Source: JAWKTM01 sp041399085
GTDB taxonomy: Bacteria; Planctomycetota; Planctomycetia; Pirellulales; Pirellulaceae
Length of the DNA stretch: 64,000 nucleotides
Direction of reading: 5' to 3'
Assembly (NCBI GenBank): GCA_041399085.1
Contig: JAWKTM010000019.1
Coordinates: 1 to 64,000 of the forward strand
Both the position numbers and the translations under genes were made by a program. The notes under the pieces are model-generated. The model ran no database searches and was not told the origin of the DNA. It was given only the letters and a program-made list of their open reading frames with translations. This document shows positions 34,683-45,886 of the stretch, piece by piece. The first letter of the stretch is position 1, and every line of letters begins with the position of its first letter.

Positions 34683-35138
34683 TCACGGCCAGACAAGCCG
34701 CGTATTGTAAAGCGACCTGGGCAGATCGCAAAGGTTCGGTCGTTGTTGAGGGCGTCCGTCGTCTGCGAATTCCGCTCACGCGACTCCGATTTCCCACACG
34801 ACCTAGCCGCGCAGCTTTCGGCGACTGTTGCAATTCAACGTTTAACGATGAATCCCCGACGGATGACGCCAGGATTTGTGGCGTTGGTGATTGCGAGTCC
34901 GTGGACGGGGGCTTAGAATCAGACCTCGTTAGGGATTTGTGGCCGCTTGCAGCCTGCACTGCTAAAGAGCCTTCGCCCGCGAGCCGACGCGTGTAAACAC
35001 GAACGACACGGCTGGAAATCGTGCGAGCGAACAATCTGAACAGCAACGTTGCCACGGTCCGACAAGTCGCTTCGGGCGTGGCTTTTTTGTTGCGCCGAGC
35101 CCGTCGCGTTCGATTCGCTTACCACAACCGGCTCCGCC
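34683..35138. other. Divergent region between aspS and the cystathionine enzyme genes
   Basis: 456 bases containing the promoters of both units. Near its right end is a terminator-like hairpin facing the PLP-enzyme genes. Apart from that hairpin and a short frame at about 34851-34916 (MNPRRMTPGFVALV...), which could encode a leader peptide, I see nothing. No SAM riboswitch core known to me is recognisable. Confidence 0.5.
35051..35088 (+). terminator. Intrinsic terminator-like hairpin in the leader of the cystathionine enzyme genes
   Basis: GCCACG (35051-35056) pairs with CGTGGC (35077-35082); inside it CCGA (35059-35062) pairs with TCGG (35072-35075); TTTTTT follows at 35083-35088. It faces + and ends 50 nt before the ATG at 35139. 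The gene upstream (aspS) runs away on the other strand, so there is no plus-strand transcript to terminate except the leader itself. That suggests attenuation. A palindrome GCAACGTTGC directly in front (35043-35052) could provide an alternative pairing. Confidence 0.6.
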
Positions 35139-36344
35139 ATGCAAAGAACCATTGTGAAAGAATCAGCCGCTCCTCAAGGTTTTTCCACGTTGTCCGTCCA
35201 TGCCGGCGAGGACCGGCAGAAGCCAATCGACTCGATCACCGATCCGATTGTCTGTGCGTCCACCTACACGTTTCGCTCGACACAGGCCGTGATCGACTAC
35301 ATCGAGCAGAAACAGCAGCGCGAAGAGTATGGCCGCTACGGGAATCCGGGCGAGAAGGTGGTCGAGCGAAAGCTGGCGTCGCTCGAAGGGGGCGAAGAAG
35401 CGATTCTGTATTCGACCGGGATGGCCGCGATCGTGGGGTTGTTCATGTCGAAATTGAACGCCGGCGATGAAGTGATCTTTTTCGACGAGTGTTATCACCG
35501 CAGTCGCGAGTTCTGCGTCAAGCATCTTTCGCGGTTCGGCGTGGTGACTCGGCAAGTCCGCGCATGCGACTACGACGCGATGGAAGCGGCGGTGAATGAT
35601 CGAACCAAAATGCTGGTCAGCGAATCGCCGACGAATCCGCATCTGAGCGTCGTCGACTTGGAGCGTTTTGCCGATATCGGACGACGGCATGGCGTCGACA
35701 CGTTGATCGACGCGACACTGGCCACTCCCTACAACGTCCGCCCGATTGAATACGGCGTCGACTACGTGTTGCATTCAGCGACTAAATACATGGGCGGCCA
35801 CAACGATTTGTTGGCTGGCGTGATCGTTGGCTCGACCGAAAAGCTGGAGCCGGTTCGCAATCTGCGCGGCATCATGGGAGCGATCAATTCGCCGCACAAC
35901 ATCTATCTGCTCGAACGCGGTTTGAAAACGTTTGAGCTGCGGATGGATCGCCATAACGCCAACGGCTTGGCGGTCGCCGAGTTTTTGGAATCGCATCCTC
36001 GCATCGAGAAGGTTTACTATCCCGGCCTCGAGACACATCGCGATTACGAGATCGCGCGGCGAACGATGCGCGGCTTCGGCGGGCTGATTACGTTCTTAGT
36101 GAAAGACGCTGATTGGCGGCAAACGGCCGACATCATTGATCGCGTGCAGATCGCTCGCATCGCGCCGAGTTTAGGTGGCGTGGAATCGTTGATCGAGCAG
36201 CCGATGGTGATGAGCTACTACCAGCAAACGCCCGAGGACCGCCGCCGGTTTGGCATCTCGGATAACATGATTCGCATGTCGTGCGGAATCGAGAACACCG
36301 AAGACCTGATCGCCGATTTGGAGCAGGCTTTGGAATCGAACTAG
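35139..36344 (+). CDS. Cys/Met-metabolism PLP enzyme, cystathionine gamma-synthase-like
   Basis: 401 aa from the ATG at 35139; the frame opens earlier (35049) but would run through the terminator hairpin. A PLP enzyme of the trans-sulfuration family: SVHAGED, RYGNPG, STGMAAIVGLF, the Asp in LIDATLATPYN, and the PLP-binding Lys in SATKYMGGH. C-terminal motif PSLGGVESLIEQP. Acts on activated homoserine/Cys or related. Member identity (MetB, MetZ or MetC) is uncertain. Precedes a paralog by 14 nt. Confidence 0.88.
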   Translation: MQRTIVKESAAPQGFSTLSVHAGEDRQKPIDSITDPIVCASTYTFRSTQAVIDYIEQKQQREEYGRYGNPGEKVVERKLASLEGGEEAILYSTGMAAIVGLFMSKLNAGDEVIFFDECYHRSREFCVKHLSRFGVVTRQVRACDYDAMEAAVNDRTKMLVSESPTNPHLSVVDLERFADIGRRHGVDTLIDATLATPYNVRPIEYGVDYVLHSATKYMGGHNDLLAGVIVGSTEKLEPVRNLRGIMGAINSPHNIYLLERGLKTFELRMDRHNANGLAVAEFLESHPRIEKVYYPGLETHRDYEIARRTMRGFGGLITFLVKDADWRQTADIIDRVQIARIAPSLGGVESLIEQPMVMSYYQQTPEDRRRFGISDNMIRMSCGIENTEDLIADLEQALESN

Positions 36345-36358
36345 AGCCGAGCAGCATC

Positions 36359-37501
36359 ATGCAATTTCGCACGCGATCCATCCATGTAGGGAATGAGCGC
36401 GATCCGCAAACTGGCGCGGTCGTGCCGCCAATCCATTTCGCTTCGACCTATGTTCAACATAAGGCGGGCGAGTGGCGCGAGTTCGACTATTCGCGAAGCG
36501 GCAATCCCACGCGGAAGAATCTCGAACGCACGCTGGCTTCGCTTGAAGGCGGCTGCGGCGCGCTGGCTTTTTCCTCCGGCATGGCCGCGACGCATTGCGT
36601 AACGATGCTTCTCAACAGCGGCGACCACATCGTCGCTGGCGGCGACATTTACGGCGGAACTTATCGGCTGTTGCACAAGATCGTTAATCGCTCGGGGGTG
36701 GATGTCACGCTGGCCGATGCATCCGACCTCAAGGCGTTGGAAGCCGCGATCACACCGCGTACTAAACTGTTGTGGATCGAAAGCCCCGGCAATCCGCTGA
36801 TGTCGATCACGGATATCGCTGCCTGTGCCGAGTTGGCTCGCCGTCACGGAGTGCTGCTGGGCGTGGACAATACTTTTGCGACGCCCGTGTTGACTCGGCC
36901 GCTAGAGCTCGGCGCTGATATCGTGATGCACTCGGCGACCAAGTATCTCGGCGGCCATAGCGACTGCCTGGGGGGCGCCTTGGTTGTGAACGATCAAGAG
37001 TTGCTCGACCGGCTTTATTTCGTGCAAAACGCCACGGGCGCGGTGTTGGGGCCCATGGAGAGTTTTCTTATTAGCCGCGGATTGAAGACGCTGGAGCTGC
37101 GCGTGCGCGAGCAGTGCCGCTCGGCCCAGCGGCTCGCCGAGTGGCTGGCTCAGGATCCGCGAGTTAGCCGCGTGCTGTATCCAGGATTGCCCGAGCACCC
37201 CGGCCATGAACTCGCCGCTCGGCAGATGCAAGGCGGCTTTGGCGCGATGTTGACTTTCGAGCTGGCGGCCGATTTCGAAGCGACCAAACGCGTGGTTGAA
37301 TCCACGCATCTCTTTCAACTGGCTGTGAGCCTGGGGGCGGTTGAGTCGCTGATTGAACAACCGGCGTCGATGTCGCACGCCAGCTACGACGCGGCCGCTC
37401 GCGCGGCTCATGGCATCACCGACGGACTGATTCGGCTGAGTGTCGGGCTGGAATCGCCCGATGATCTTCAGGCCGATTTGGATCAGGCGATGAACCGGTA
37501 G
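36359..37501 (+). CDS. Cystathionine gamma-lyase/synthase-like PLP enzyme (second paralog)
   Basis: 380 aa. MQFRTRSIHVGNERDPQTG is a typical CGS/CGL N-terminus. PLP site SATKYLGGH, cofactor Asp in GVDNTFATPV, phosphate-binding SSGMAATHC, and C-terminal SLGAVESLIEQP. Moderately similar to its upstream neighbour, suggesting complementary steps (synthase and lyase). No strong ribosome site at the ATG, so coupled translation from the first gene is likely. Confidence 0.9.
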   Translation: MQFRTRSIHVGNERDPQTGAVVPPIHFASTYVQHKAGEWREFDYSRSGNPTRKNLERTLASLEGGCGALAFSSGMAATHCVTMLLNSGDHIVAGGDIYGGTYRLLHKIVNRSGVDVTLADASDLKALEAAITPRTKLLWIESPGNPLMSITDIAACAELARRHGVLLGVDNTFATPVLTRPLELGADIVMHSATKYLGGHSDCLGGALVVNDQELLDRLYFVQNATGAVLGPMESFLISRGLKTLELRVREQCRSAQRLAEWLAQDPRVSRVLYPGLPEHPGHELAARQMQGGFGAMLTFELAADFEATKRVVESTHLFQLAVSLGAVESLIEQPASMSHASYDAAARAAHGITDGLIRLSVGLESPDDLQADLDQAMNR

Positions 37502-37650
37502 TGGGCTCCGTCGATTCACTCGATTAGCGCCGGTCGCCGAGCGGAATTCGCGGACTGAATCCAGCGGATGACTACGCATTCGTCCTGTCGGTAATTACCC
37601 TATGGTGCTTGCCCAAGCTGTTTACTCGCAACGTTGCATCAGGATTCACC

Positions 37651-38934
<1,284 letters not shown>

Positions 38935-38938
<4 letters not shown>

Positions 38939-39891
38939 GGCTTGGTCATCCGTTTCTGCAGCGTTTCGAGCCGTTGTCGCAGCGTCTCAACGTCCTGTCC
39001 CAGCAGTGCGTCGCTGGCCGTTTCCGGCTCGCCCAGCATTTGCTCTAGCAACTGGATCTTGCCGGCGAAGATGCCACGCTCGCCACCAATCTCCAGACCC
39101 TGATCAAGTCCGGTTGCGATGCCCTGTCCAAGGCCCTCTTTCAAACCTTCTTCGCGCGCCAGCCGTTCGATGGATGTTAGATAAGCCACCTGATGTTCCT
39201 CCTCAATTCGTTCCAACTCTTGCCTGAATTTTATCTCAATGTCGCGAGGCAAATCCATCATCCAGTCGATCAGCCGAAACACTCCGCGAATTCGCTCCGC
39301 ATCCCATCCTCGCTGGTAAAGCTGCCGAATCAATTGCGCCTTGTATTGAAGCCGATCGTTGGGGCGACCCGCCGAACGCTGAGCCATCAAGTGCGCCAAG
39401 ATCACCACGGCAAACGGGTTCGCTGATTGCTCAAGTTCTTCCTGCCGGGATTCGAAGTCCAACAGCTTCACAACCGGAAACTTGAATTCCATCGAGCAGT
39501 CGAACGTGTCCAGACGGTACCCTGACGGTCGCCAATTGGGATCCAAGTCGCCCAGCACCGCCAAGCTCATCACGCGTTTATTGTACTTATCGACAATGCG
39601 GTAAAAGTACGTAAACATCCGCCGGGCAAAGTCGGCTACCGGTTGACTCTGCACCTCGACATGGATCAGCAGCCACTCGAAGTCGCCGGAAACTAGCCGC
39701 ACTTCCACCAGCTTGTCGACCGACCTCGTGCCGATCTCGCTGACTGGGGCGATCTGCTGGAATTCCTTGTCCAGCATCTTCACTGGCGTCGTCCAGTCGA
39801 CCCGAGCATACAAATCCGGGACGCAGAACTCGACGAACGACTCGAACAGCACATCCAACGCTTCCTTCCAAGGATGATCGTAGTCGGTCAT
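38935..39891 (-). CDS. Rpn/YhgA-type PD-(D/E)XK nuclease-transposase family protein
   Basis: 318 aa. N-terminal nuclease fold with the family's DKLVEVRL and IHVEVQSQ strands (ExQ catalytic motif) followed by FARRMFTYFYRIVDKY. A helical middle region and a C-terminal tail with repeated EGLxxGL (REEGLKEGLGQGIATGLDQG) are also typical. Rpn proteins promote RecA-independent recombination in E. coli; here the protein looks intact. No terminal inverted repeats flank it, so it is a lone gene, not an IS. Its 3' end overlaps the isomerase 3' end. Confidence 0.88.
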
Positions 39892-39999
39892 TGGGATCGC
39901 CTTGACTAGCTAGGTGTTCACTCGAACACGGTTCGTTCGAGTTATAACCGATCAAAGCCAAATTGTGCAAACGGACGACGTGAGCGGCCGAACGAGTGA

Positions 40000-41274
40000 C
40001 TACATCCCAAGCGACGAAAGCACGACGGAGACGATCATTCCCAGCATGAATGTCACGATCAGAATTCCGACTAGCAGCCAAGCGGGCAAAACGGTTTCGG
40101 CGGCGACGGCGCGAAACAGCCGGTCGAAAAAACCCGACGGAGCGTTGTTCGAGGGCGAACGCAAATGTCGCTGGGCCTGAAACGGTTCAACCCGGCCTTC
40201 CGCGATATTCAACTCTTCGTCGATCAATCCGCCCAGCAATTGATGTGCGGCCGAGCGGGCTTGGCCGGGCAGCCACACTCGAAATGCGTTCGCCGCATCG
40301 GCTGGCGTCGGAAACCGTTCGATCGGTCGTTTGGCCAGCATATCGCGATGGATCAGATTCGCGAACGATTCGGGAACGGTGGGATTAAGGTCCTCGATAC
40401 GCACCGGTTCTTGAGTGCGGTGAGCCATGATCTTTTGCACTTCCGTTCCATCGACGAACGGCGGCCCGCCGGTCAGGCAGAAGTACAGCGTCGCGCCGAG
40501 CGAATAGATGTCGCTGGCCGTTTCCGCCAACCGCGCGTCTTCGGCCTGCTCGGGAGCGCAATAGTCGACGCTGCCCATGAAGTAGCCGGTCTTGGTGATC
40601 CCGGTTTCATCTTCCGGCCGCACGCCAAAAAACTTGGCCAACCCCAAGTCCGTCAACTTCGCTCGGCCTTCGCGCGTGAGCAGAATGTTCGATGGCTTGA
40701 TGTCGCGGTGAATGATCCCCATCTGCCGAGCGTGCTCCAGCGCCGACGCGATCTCGAAGCCGATGCGAGCCACGCGTTCGACCGACAGGCGACCTTGCTG
40801 TTCCACGTATCGCCGCAGATTCGCCCCTTCGACAAACTCCATCACCATGAAGTGCATCGGGCCTTCGCGATTCAGTTCGAAGACGCGCACGATGTTTTCG
40901 TGTTGCAACCGAAACGCCGCGATCGCCTCGCGGCGAAACCGTTCCACCGCGTCTTGGATGCCCGTCCGCCGCGAGAGAATCTTAATCGCCACCAATCGCC
41001 GCAGTCGCGTATCCTCGGCCTTGAAAACTTGCCCCATGCCGCCGCTGCCGATCGGCGTCAGCAGTTTGTAATGCCCCAGAAAAAAGCCGCGAGATTTCCC
41101 CGCTCGCAATTGAGCGGCTTGCCACTCGGTCAACAGCCGGTCGGCCACCAACTGCCGCAACAACATCACGCCGTCGCAAGTTTCGCCGAGCGCAGCCATT
41201 CGGTGGTCGACAATCTCGCGGCGAACGAGTCCGCTGGCGACGATTGCCTCGACCGTCTCGCTGAGGTCATTCAC
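40000..41274 (-). CDS. Membrane-anchored Ser/Thr protein kinase (Hanks type)
   Basis: 424 aa from a GTG at 41274, one nucleotide past the FecR stop; the longer frame runs backwards into the FecR gene and is rejected. A ~60-residue N-terminal helical part precedes the kinase domain: GSGGMGQVFKA, VAIKIL, HRDIKPSN, DLGLAKF (DLG in place of DFG), CAPEQAEDARL. A single transmembrane helix near the C-terminus (LPAWLLVGILIVTFMLGM) leaves almost nothing outside. It is the third gene of the sigma factor operon. Confidence 0.92.
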   Translation of the reverse strand: MNDLSETVEAIVASGLVRREIVDHRMAALGETCDGVMLLRQLVADRLLTEWQAAQLRAGKSRGFFLGHYKLLTPIGSGGMGQVFKAEDTRLRRLVAIKILSRRTGIQDAVERFRREAIAAFRLQHENIVRVFELNREGPMHFMVMEFVEGANLRRYVEQQGRLSVERVARIGFEIASALEHARQMGIIHRDIKPSNILLTREGRAKLTDLGLAKFFGVRPEDETGITKTGYFMGSVDYCAPEQAEDARLAETASDIYSLGATLYFCLTGGPPFVDGTEVQKIMAHRTQEPVRIEDLNPTVPESFANLIHRDMLAKRPIERFPTPADAANAFRVWLPGQARSAAHQLLGGLIDEELNIAEGRVEPFQAQRHLRSPSNNAPSGFFDRLFRAVAAETVLPAWLLVGILIVTFMLGMIVSVVLSSLGM

Positions 41275-41275
41275 G

Positions 41276-43273
41276 CTACTGCCACTCGACAACGAAATGC
41301 GTGGCGGCTGTCGAGCTGGCGGGCGAGTCGCTGGCCGATTCGCCAGTCGAGTCCAACTGGCGAGCGACGTGTGGATAGTCCGCGAGCGGCTCCAGCACGA
41401 AAATCCGTTCGGCTTCCGCGGCGGGAAGCAGCGCGGCGTGCTGGCTGTCGAGCACGTCCCAATAAGCGGCCGTGAAGCGGGCTTCCGAAAGCTTTCCCAC
41501 GACTTCCTCCAAAACGCGAAAATCCCGCACAACAAGGCTCGGGGCCGATTCACCGCGTCCGCGTCGGGCGATACGAGGCGGCGACGTGGGGACGGCTCGC
41601 ACCAAAACTCGCTGCGGAGTCATACGACGAAAAAATCGCATTGCCGATGCCGCTTGACGTCGCAAATCGTCGTCCACCACATATCGGTTGTAAATCGCCA
41701 AGTGGCTGATTGTACCCAACCAATGATGCTCGTCAGCCTCGGCGCTGCCCAACACCAACCGGCTCGCCGACCATCGCTCCCAATCGCACGACACGCCGGC
41801 CTGTACCGGTAGCTGCTCGCCGTTGAGCAACACAACCAACTCGCCATCGCGAAATCGAATCGCCAAGTGATACGGCCGCACCTCCGGCAAGTCCGCGATG
41901 CGGCGGCCGAGCGACGAGGAATCGTCCGAGTCGGCTGGCTTCGCGTCGCCCGCTAATCGCAGATACAACGAGGAGCCGAACTGCGTGATCGCCAACGCCT
42001 CGGTTCCATCGTCCGATTGCAAAGCGAACAACGCCGCGGACTCCGCCACCGCCAACGACTTGGGCTCGAGCAACAACTCCAGCGTCCACTGTCGCGTGCG
42101 GCGAATTGCGTCGACCAAGTGACGGCCAGCGTCCTCGGCCGTGAAGCCGCCGCCGGCCAGCGTCAGCGCGCCGTTCCGGCCGGGCCAAGCCAATCCGTGA
42201 GCGACCAACGGCAACTCCGTTTCGCCCTGCATTGGTAGGATGATCCGCGGCCGCGCGTCGAACCCGGCGTCCATTCGAGCGATCAATCCGTCGCGGAACA
42301 ACGGCCACTGGATCGGTTCAACCGTCAGCTCGTCCGCCGTGGCGACGCCAACCTCGTCGGCCTGCACCAAAGCGGTCTTTCCATCGGCTCGTCGCACTAA
42401 CTGCACTCGCCCTTCGTACACATCCAGCCGCGTGGCTCGGCCGTTGGCCCGCAGCGAAAGCTCGGTTCCCAAAACGCGAGCCACGGCGGACGCGGTCTCA
42501 AACTCCATCGCTCCACGGCCGCCCTGCTTGGCCACCTTTGCCGTCACCTGCCCTTCCGCCAAATGAACCGTCTTGGCGAACGTCCAGCCTCGGGCCGCAA
42601 AACCGACCATCGTCCGCCCCCGCACGGTCACTCGCGTGCCATCGGCGTACTGCAACTGCATTCGGCCACCGTCGCCGACCAAGAAGCCTTCGCCGTGCAT
42701 GATTGGCTCGGTGGAAGTCGCCGCGATCTGGTCCGCTTCGGCACTCACTTCGCCCAACATCGTCCCGAGAATCGAACCTTCGGTATTCGCGGCCGAAGCC
42801 CACATTGCTTTCCAGCGGTCCGCGTCGACTCGCCACACATCGCCCTCGACCGCCACGATCGTCGCCAGCGGCTGAACCAACCGCAGATTCCAATAGCCGT
42901 AGGCCGCCCCCGCGACCAACAGCATCGAAGCCGCCAGGCTGATGAGCCAGCGGTATCGCCGCCGTCGGCGAACTTCGCCCGGCATCGCTTCCAATTGCGA
43001 CTCGGCCAACTGCCGAAGCTGGGCCGCTTGTTCGGCCAACTGTCGCTGACCGCATTGGATATCGTGCAACCGCTGTTCGACCTGGGCTTCAAATCCCTGG
43101 CGATCCACGGCCAATCGCTGGCCCAATAATTCTTCCACTACCAGTTGCCGCTTCAGCGCGCGAGCCACCTCGGGCGATTCGCCGGCGGCAGCGGCCAGTT
43201 GGGCGATTTCCGCGTCGTCCAGGCTTTCGCGTTGGTCCAAGTAGCGGGCGATCAGTTTTTCTACGGCATCCAT
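41276..43273 (-). CDS. FecR-domain protein with C-terminal LamG/concanavalin-like domain
   Basis: 665 aa. ATG at 43273 is 1 nt after the sigma factor stop. A cytoplasmic N-terminal segment (~110 aa) resembles anti-sigma regions (DAVEKLIARYLDQRESL), then one transmembrane helix (WLISLAASMLLVAGAAYG), then a FecR domain (VTVRGRTMVGFAARGWTFA, ASAVARVLGTELSL) and a LamG-like beta-sandwich (WTLELLLEPKSLAVAESAA, HLAIRFRDGELVVLLNGEQL). Likely a periplasmic sensor and anti-sigma factor binding a glycan or similar ligand. The sensory ligand is unknown. Confidence 0.88.
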   Translation of the reverse strand: MDAVEKLIARYLDQRESLDDAEIAQLAAAAGESPEVARALKRQLVVEELLGQRLAVDRQGFEAQVEQRLHDIQCGQRQLAEQAAQLRQLAESQLEAMPGEVRRRRRYRWLISLAASMLLVAGAAYGYWNLRLVQPLATIVAVEGDVWRVDADRWKAMWASAANTEGSILGTMLGEVSAEADQIAATSTEPIMHGEGFLVGDGGRMQLQYADGTRVTVRGRTMVGFAARGWTFAKTVHLAEGQVTAKVAKQGGRGAMEFETASAVARVLGTELSLRANGRATRLDVYEGRVQLVRRADGKTALVQADEVGVATADELTVEPIQWPLFRDGLIARMDAGFDARPRIILPMQGETELPLVAHGLAWPGRNGALTLAGGGFTAEDAGRHLVDAIRRTRQWTLELLLEPKSLAVAESAALFALQSDDGTEALAITQFGSSLYLRLAGDAKPADSDDSSSLGRRIADLPEVRPYHLAIRFRDGELVVLLNGEQLPVQAGVSCDWERWSASRLVLGSAEADEHHWLGTISHLAIYNRYVVDDDLRRQAASAMRFFRRMTPQRVLVRAVPTSPPRIARRGRGESAPSLVVRDFRVLEEVVGKLSEARFTAAYWDVLDSQHAALLPAAEAERIFVLEPLADYPHVARQLDSTGESASDSPASSTAATHFVVEWQ

Positions 43274-43274
43274 G

Positions 43275-43805
43275 TCAGGCGCTTTCACGTGCCAGAGAGT
43301 TCGCGATACAGTCTCGCAATCCGTTGCGAATGCGGAACAGTGCGATGCGGATCGCTTCGGCGGTCGATCCCAAAGCATCGGCGATCGAGTGCGACGGCAG
43401 ATCTTGCTCGTATCGAAGCTGCAAAATCTCGCGACTCTTCGGCGGCAGCTTCCGCAGGCAAGTGTCCAACGCCACATGCAACGATTCGACTCGCCCCGGG
43501 CTTTCCAATTCCGATTCCGTGCGAGCCAGAATTTCGGCCAAAGCCTGGTGGTGCAGCCGCCCGCGACGAGCACAACGGCGAATGTGGTTCAGGCACAGAT
43601 TCCGTGCGATCCCCTTCAACCACCGTTCGGGCGCCAAGTCTTCCGGCATCTTTTCCAGCGACTTGTAGAACTCGAGGTAAACCTCTTGCGCCACGTCGTC
43701 GACCTCATGACGCGCGATGCCCATGCCGGCGATGTACGCACGAATCCTCGCATGCGTCTCGGCCAGCACCGCGTCGAAGTCCAGCTTGGTATTGGTCGCA
43801 GCCAT
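43275..43805 (-). CDS. ECF RNA polymerase sigma factor
   Basis: 176 aa from ATG at 43805 (GAGG 10 nt upstream); the longer frame to 44096 lacks sigma homology. Region 2 includes DDVAQEVYLEFYKSL and WLKGIARNLCLNHIRR; region 4 is LPPKSREILQLRYEQDLPSH with a helix-turn-helix ADALGSTAEAIRIALFRIR. No region 1 or 3, so ECF type. First gene of the operon sigma - FecR/LamG - kinase, presumably self-regulating, though I did not find a clear ECF promoter upstream. Confidence 0.92.
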   Translation of the reverse strand: MAATNTKLDFDAVLAETHARIRAYIAGMGIARHEVDDVAQEVYLEFYKSLEKMPEDLAPERWLKGIARNLCLNHIRRCARRGRLHHQALAEILARTESELESPGRVESLHVALDTCLRKLPPKSREILQLRYEQDLPSHSIADALGSTAEAIRIALFRIRNGLRDCIANSLARESA

Positions 43806-43981
43806 AGTCTCTGCCTCGTGGATTGCCGGCGAATCGTTTTCAACGACTGCCGTCCGAACTGACGATACACACTCGTCGCTCGTTCGATTATGGCTCCGAC
43901 CTGCGACCGGCGTTACTCGCGCAGCGTATTTTCCGCCGGAGTTGCGACCCGTCCCAGCACCGACTCGACTCATAACGCGAG

Positions 43982-44120
43982 CGGCAGATGAAAAAATACG
44001 AGCACGCAAGCGCAAGCGCAATTTGATGAAAATACGAGCACGCAAGCAGTGAGTCACTGATTCACTCGCTCGCGCGTCGAGCTCGTACTGGGACATGACA
44101 TTCTCTATCGGCCAGTCGCC
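43982..44120. repeat. AATACGAGCACG palindrome family, copy with duplicated left arm
   Basis: CGGCAGATGAAAAAATACG is followed by a second AATACGAGCACGCAAGC, then a TGAGTCACTGATTCACTCG centre, GCTCGCGCGTCGAGCTCGTA and a TATCGGCC tail. The left arm is present twice. It lies between the sigma factor and the oxidoreductase gene. Confidence 0.75.
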
Positions 44121-44234
44121 CGAACTGCCGATTTCATTGCGTCCGGCGACGTGTGTTGCTGGACATCGCCGCGTTCGTTGTTGTAATCACACGAAATCGG
44201 CCTGACCATTTTCCCACACGCCTAGGAGCCAGCC

Positions 44235-45681
44235 ATGTCGCAACTCAACCGCCGCCGTTTCGTAGCTGCGGCCGCCAGCACGGCCTTTCCGCTGTTCACC
44301 ATCGCGGGCACGAAAGCCTCCGACGCGTGATCGGGCGCGAACGACACGATTCGCATCTTCCGGCGTGGCTGGGATCAACGGTCGCGGCGGCGCTCACATC
44401 GATGGCTTCGCGGGAATGGACAAGGATCGCCATCTGATCGATCCCGATTCGCGGCTGTACGATTCGCGGCCAAGGAAGGTCATGGCCGCGGCGGCAACAC
44501 GCCGACCTGCGTGGCCGACATTCCTGAGGCGTTTGACGACAAGCCGCTGGACGCCGTTTCTGTCGCCACGTGCAACCACTGTCACGGCATTCGCTGATCA
44601 CGGTTTGGCCCGCGGCAAGGACGTGTACGTCGAAAAGCCGATCAGCCATAACGTGTTCGAGGGACGCAAGTGCGTCGAGGCCGCGCAGAAGTACGGCCGC
44701 GTCGTGCAGCACGGCACGCAGAACCGCAGCAGCTCGGGGCGAGCCCGCGAAGTGGCCGCCGTGCAGTCCGGAAAGTACGGCAAGCTGCGGGTGTCGAAAG
44801 GCTATTGCTGCAAGCCGCGATGGAGCATCGGCGAAAAGCCGATCGGCAAGCCGCCGGCGGGGCTGGACTTCAACCTCTGGCTCGGCCCGGCTCGCGAACA
44901 GCCGTATCACGGCAACCTCGTGCATTACAACTGGCACTGGTTCTGGGAAACCGGCAACGGCGATATCGGCAACCAAGGCGTGCATGAGATGGACGTCGCT
45001 CGCTGGGCCATCGCCGGAGCGACGTTGCCGACGAAGGTCTGGAGTCTCGGCGGCCGCTTCCTGCCGGACAAGGCGGATCAAGGCGAGACGCCGAACATGC
45101 TGTTGTCGGTGTTCGAATACCCGGAATGCTTGCTGGTCTTCGAGACTCGCGGGTTGGTCGACAAAGAAGTACCCGAATTCGCCGGCCGGATGGTGAGCAA
45201 CGAGTACTACACGACGGAAGGCGTGATCCGCGGCGGCAAATTCTATCCGAACGGCGGCGGCGATCCGGTTTCCGTTCAAGGCGGCGAAGCCAGCGTGACG
45301 CCGGGCGGGCCGTTCGGCGCGTTCATCACGGCCATGCGGAGTCGGAATCCGAAGGACAACAACTGCGATGCCGAGACGCCGCATTATTCCGCTGCCTTGT
45401 GCCATTTGGGCAACATTTTTTTACCGGCTGGGCGAGTCCGCCAAGTTCGATCAGAAGTTAGGCTCGCTGGGCGACAACCGCGTGGTGGTCGAAGCGTTCG
45501 AGACGATCAAGGACAACTTGAAGGCAGTCGACATTCGGCTGGACCAAACGACCTGTATCAACTCGGCCGCCAGTTGACGTTCGACTCCGGAGACCGAGCA
45601 GTTCGTGGGCGACGATCGCGCCAACCAACTGCTGACGCGTCCCTACCGAGCCGCCGCTCATCGTAGTCAGACAAGGTGTAA
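44235..45681 (+). pseudogene. Gfo/Idh/MocA oxidoreductase with Tat signal, frameshifted at both ends
   Basis: AGGAG precedes ATG 44235. A twin-Arg signal MSQLNRRRFVAAAASTAF leads to a stop (TGA near 44330) caused by a shift. The body (about 44590-45410) is open and reads YVEKPISHNVFEGRKC (the family EKP motif), HGTQNRSSSGRAREVA, PYHGNLVHYNWHWFWETG. Near 45417 a T7 run breaks the frame (NIFYRLGESAKF continues one frame over), then LYQLGRQLTFDS, ETEQFVGDDRANQLLTRPY, and DKV with TAA at 45679-45681. At least five indels. An NAD(P)-dependent sugar-related oxidoreductase in the periplasm, if intact. Confidence 0.82.
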
Positions 45682-45700
45682 GTCGATCGTCCGATAGAGA

Positions 45701-45795
45701 AATACGAGCACGCAGCCGCTGCGAATTCGTCGATTCATTTGCTGCCGTTTCGTGCTCGTATTCTGTGCGCAAATTCTCTTCATCTGCCGGTCGCC
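45701..45795. repeat. AATACGAGCACG palindrome family, copy between broken gene and 21-bp array
   Basis: AATACGAGCACG (45701-45712) faces CGTGCTCGTATT (45751-45762), a perfect 12-bp arm pair around a 38-nt centre, and ATCTGCCGGTCGCC follows at 45782-45795. Confidence 0.8.
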
Positions 45796-45886
45796 GAAGT
45801 GATTCGCCGGTTCGGTCGAACGCTTCGCCAGCGATCAGCATGCCATCAAATCGGTCGAGGCGCGGTCGCCTCGATTCGACGCGGTA

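Noticed and set aside
40165..41475. 436-codon ORF antisense to the kinase
   Set aside because: Shadow frame; kinase motifs are all on the minus strand.
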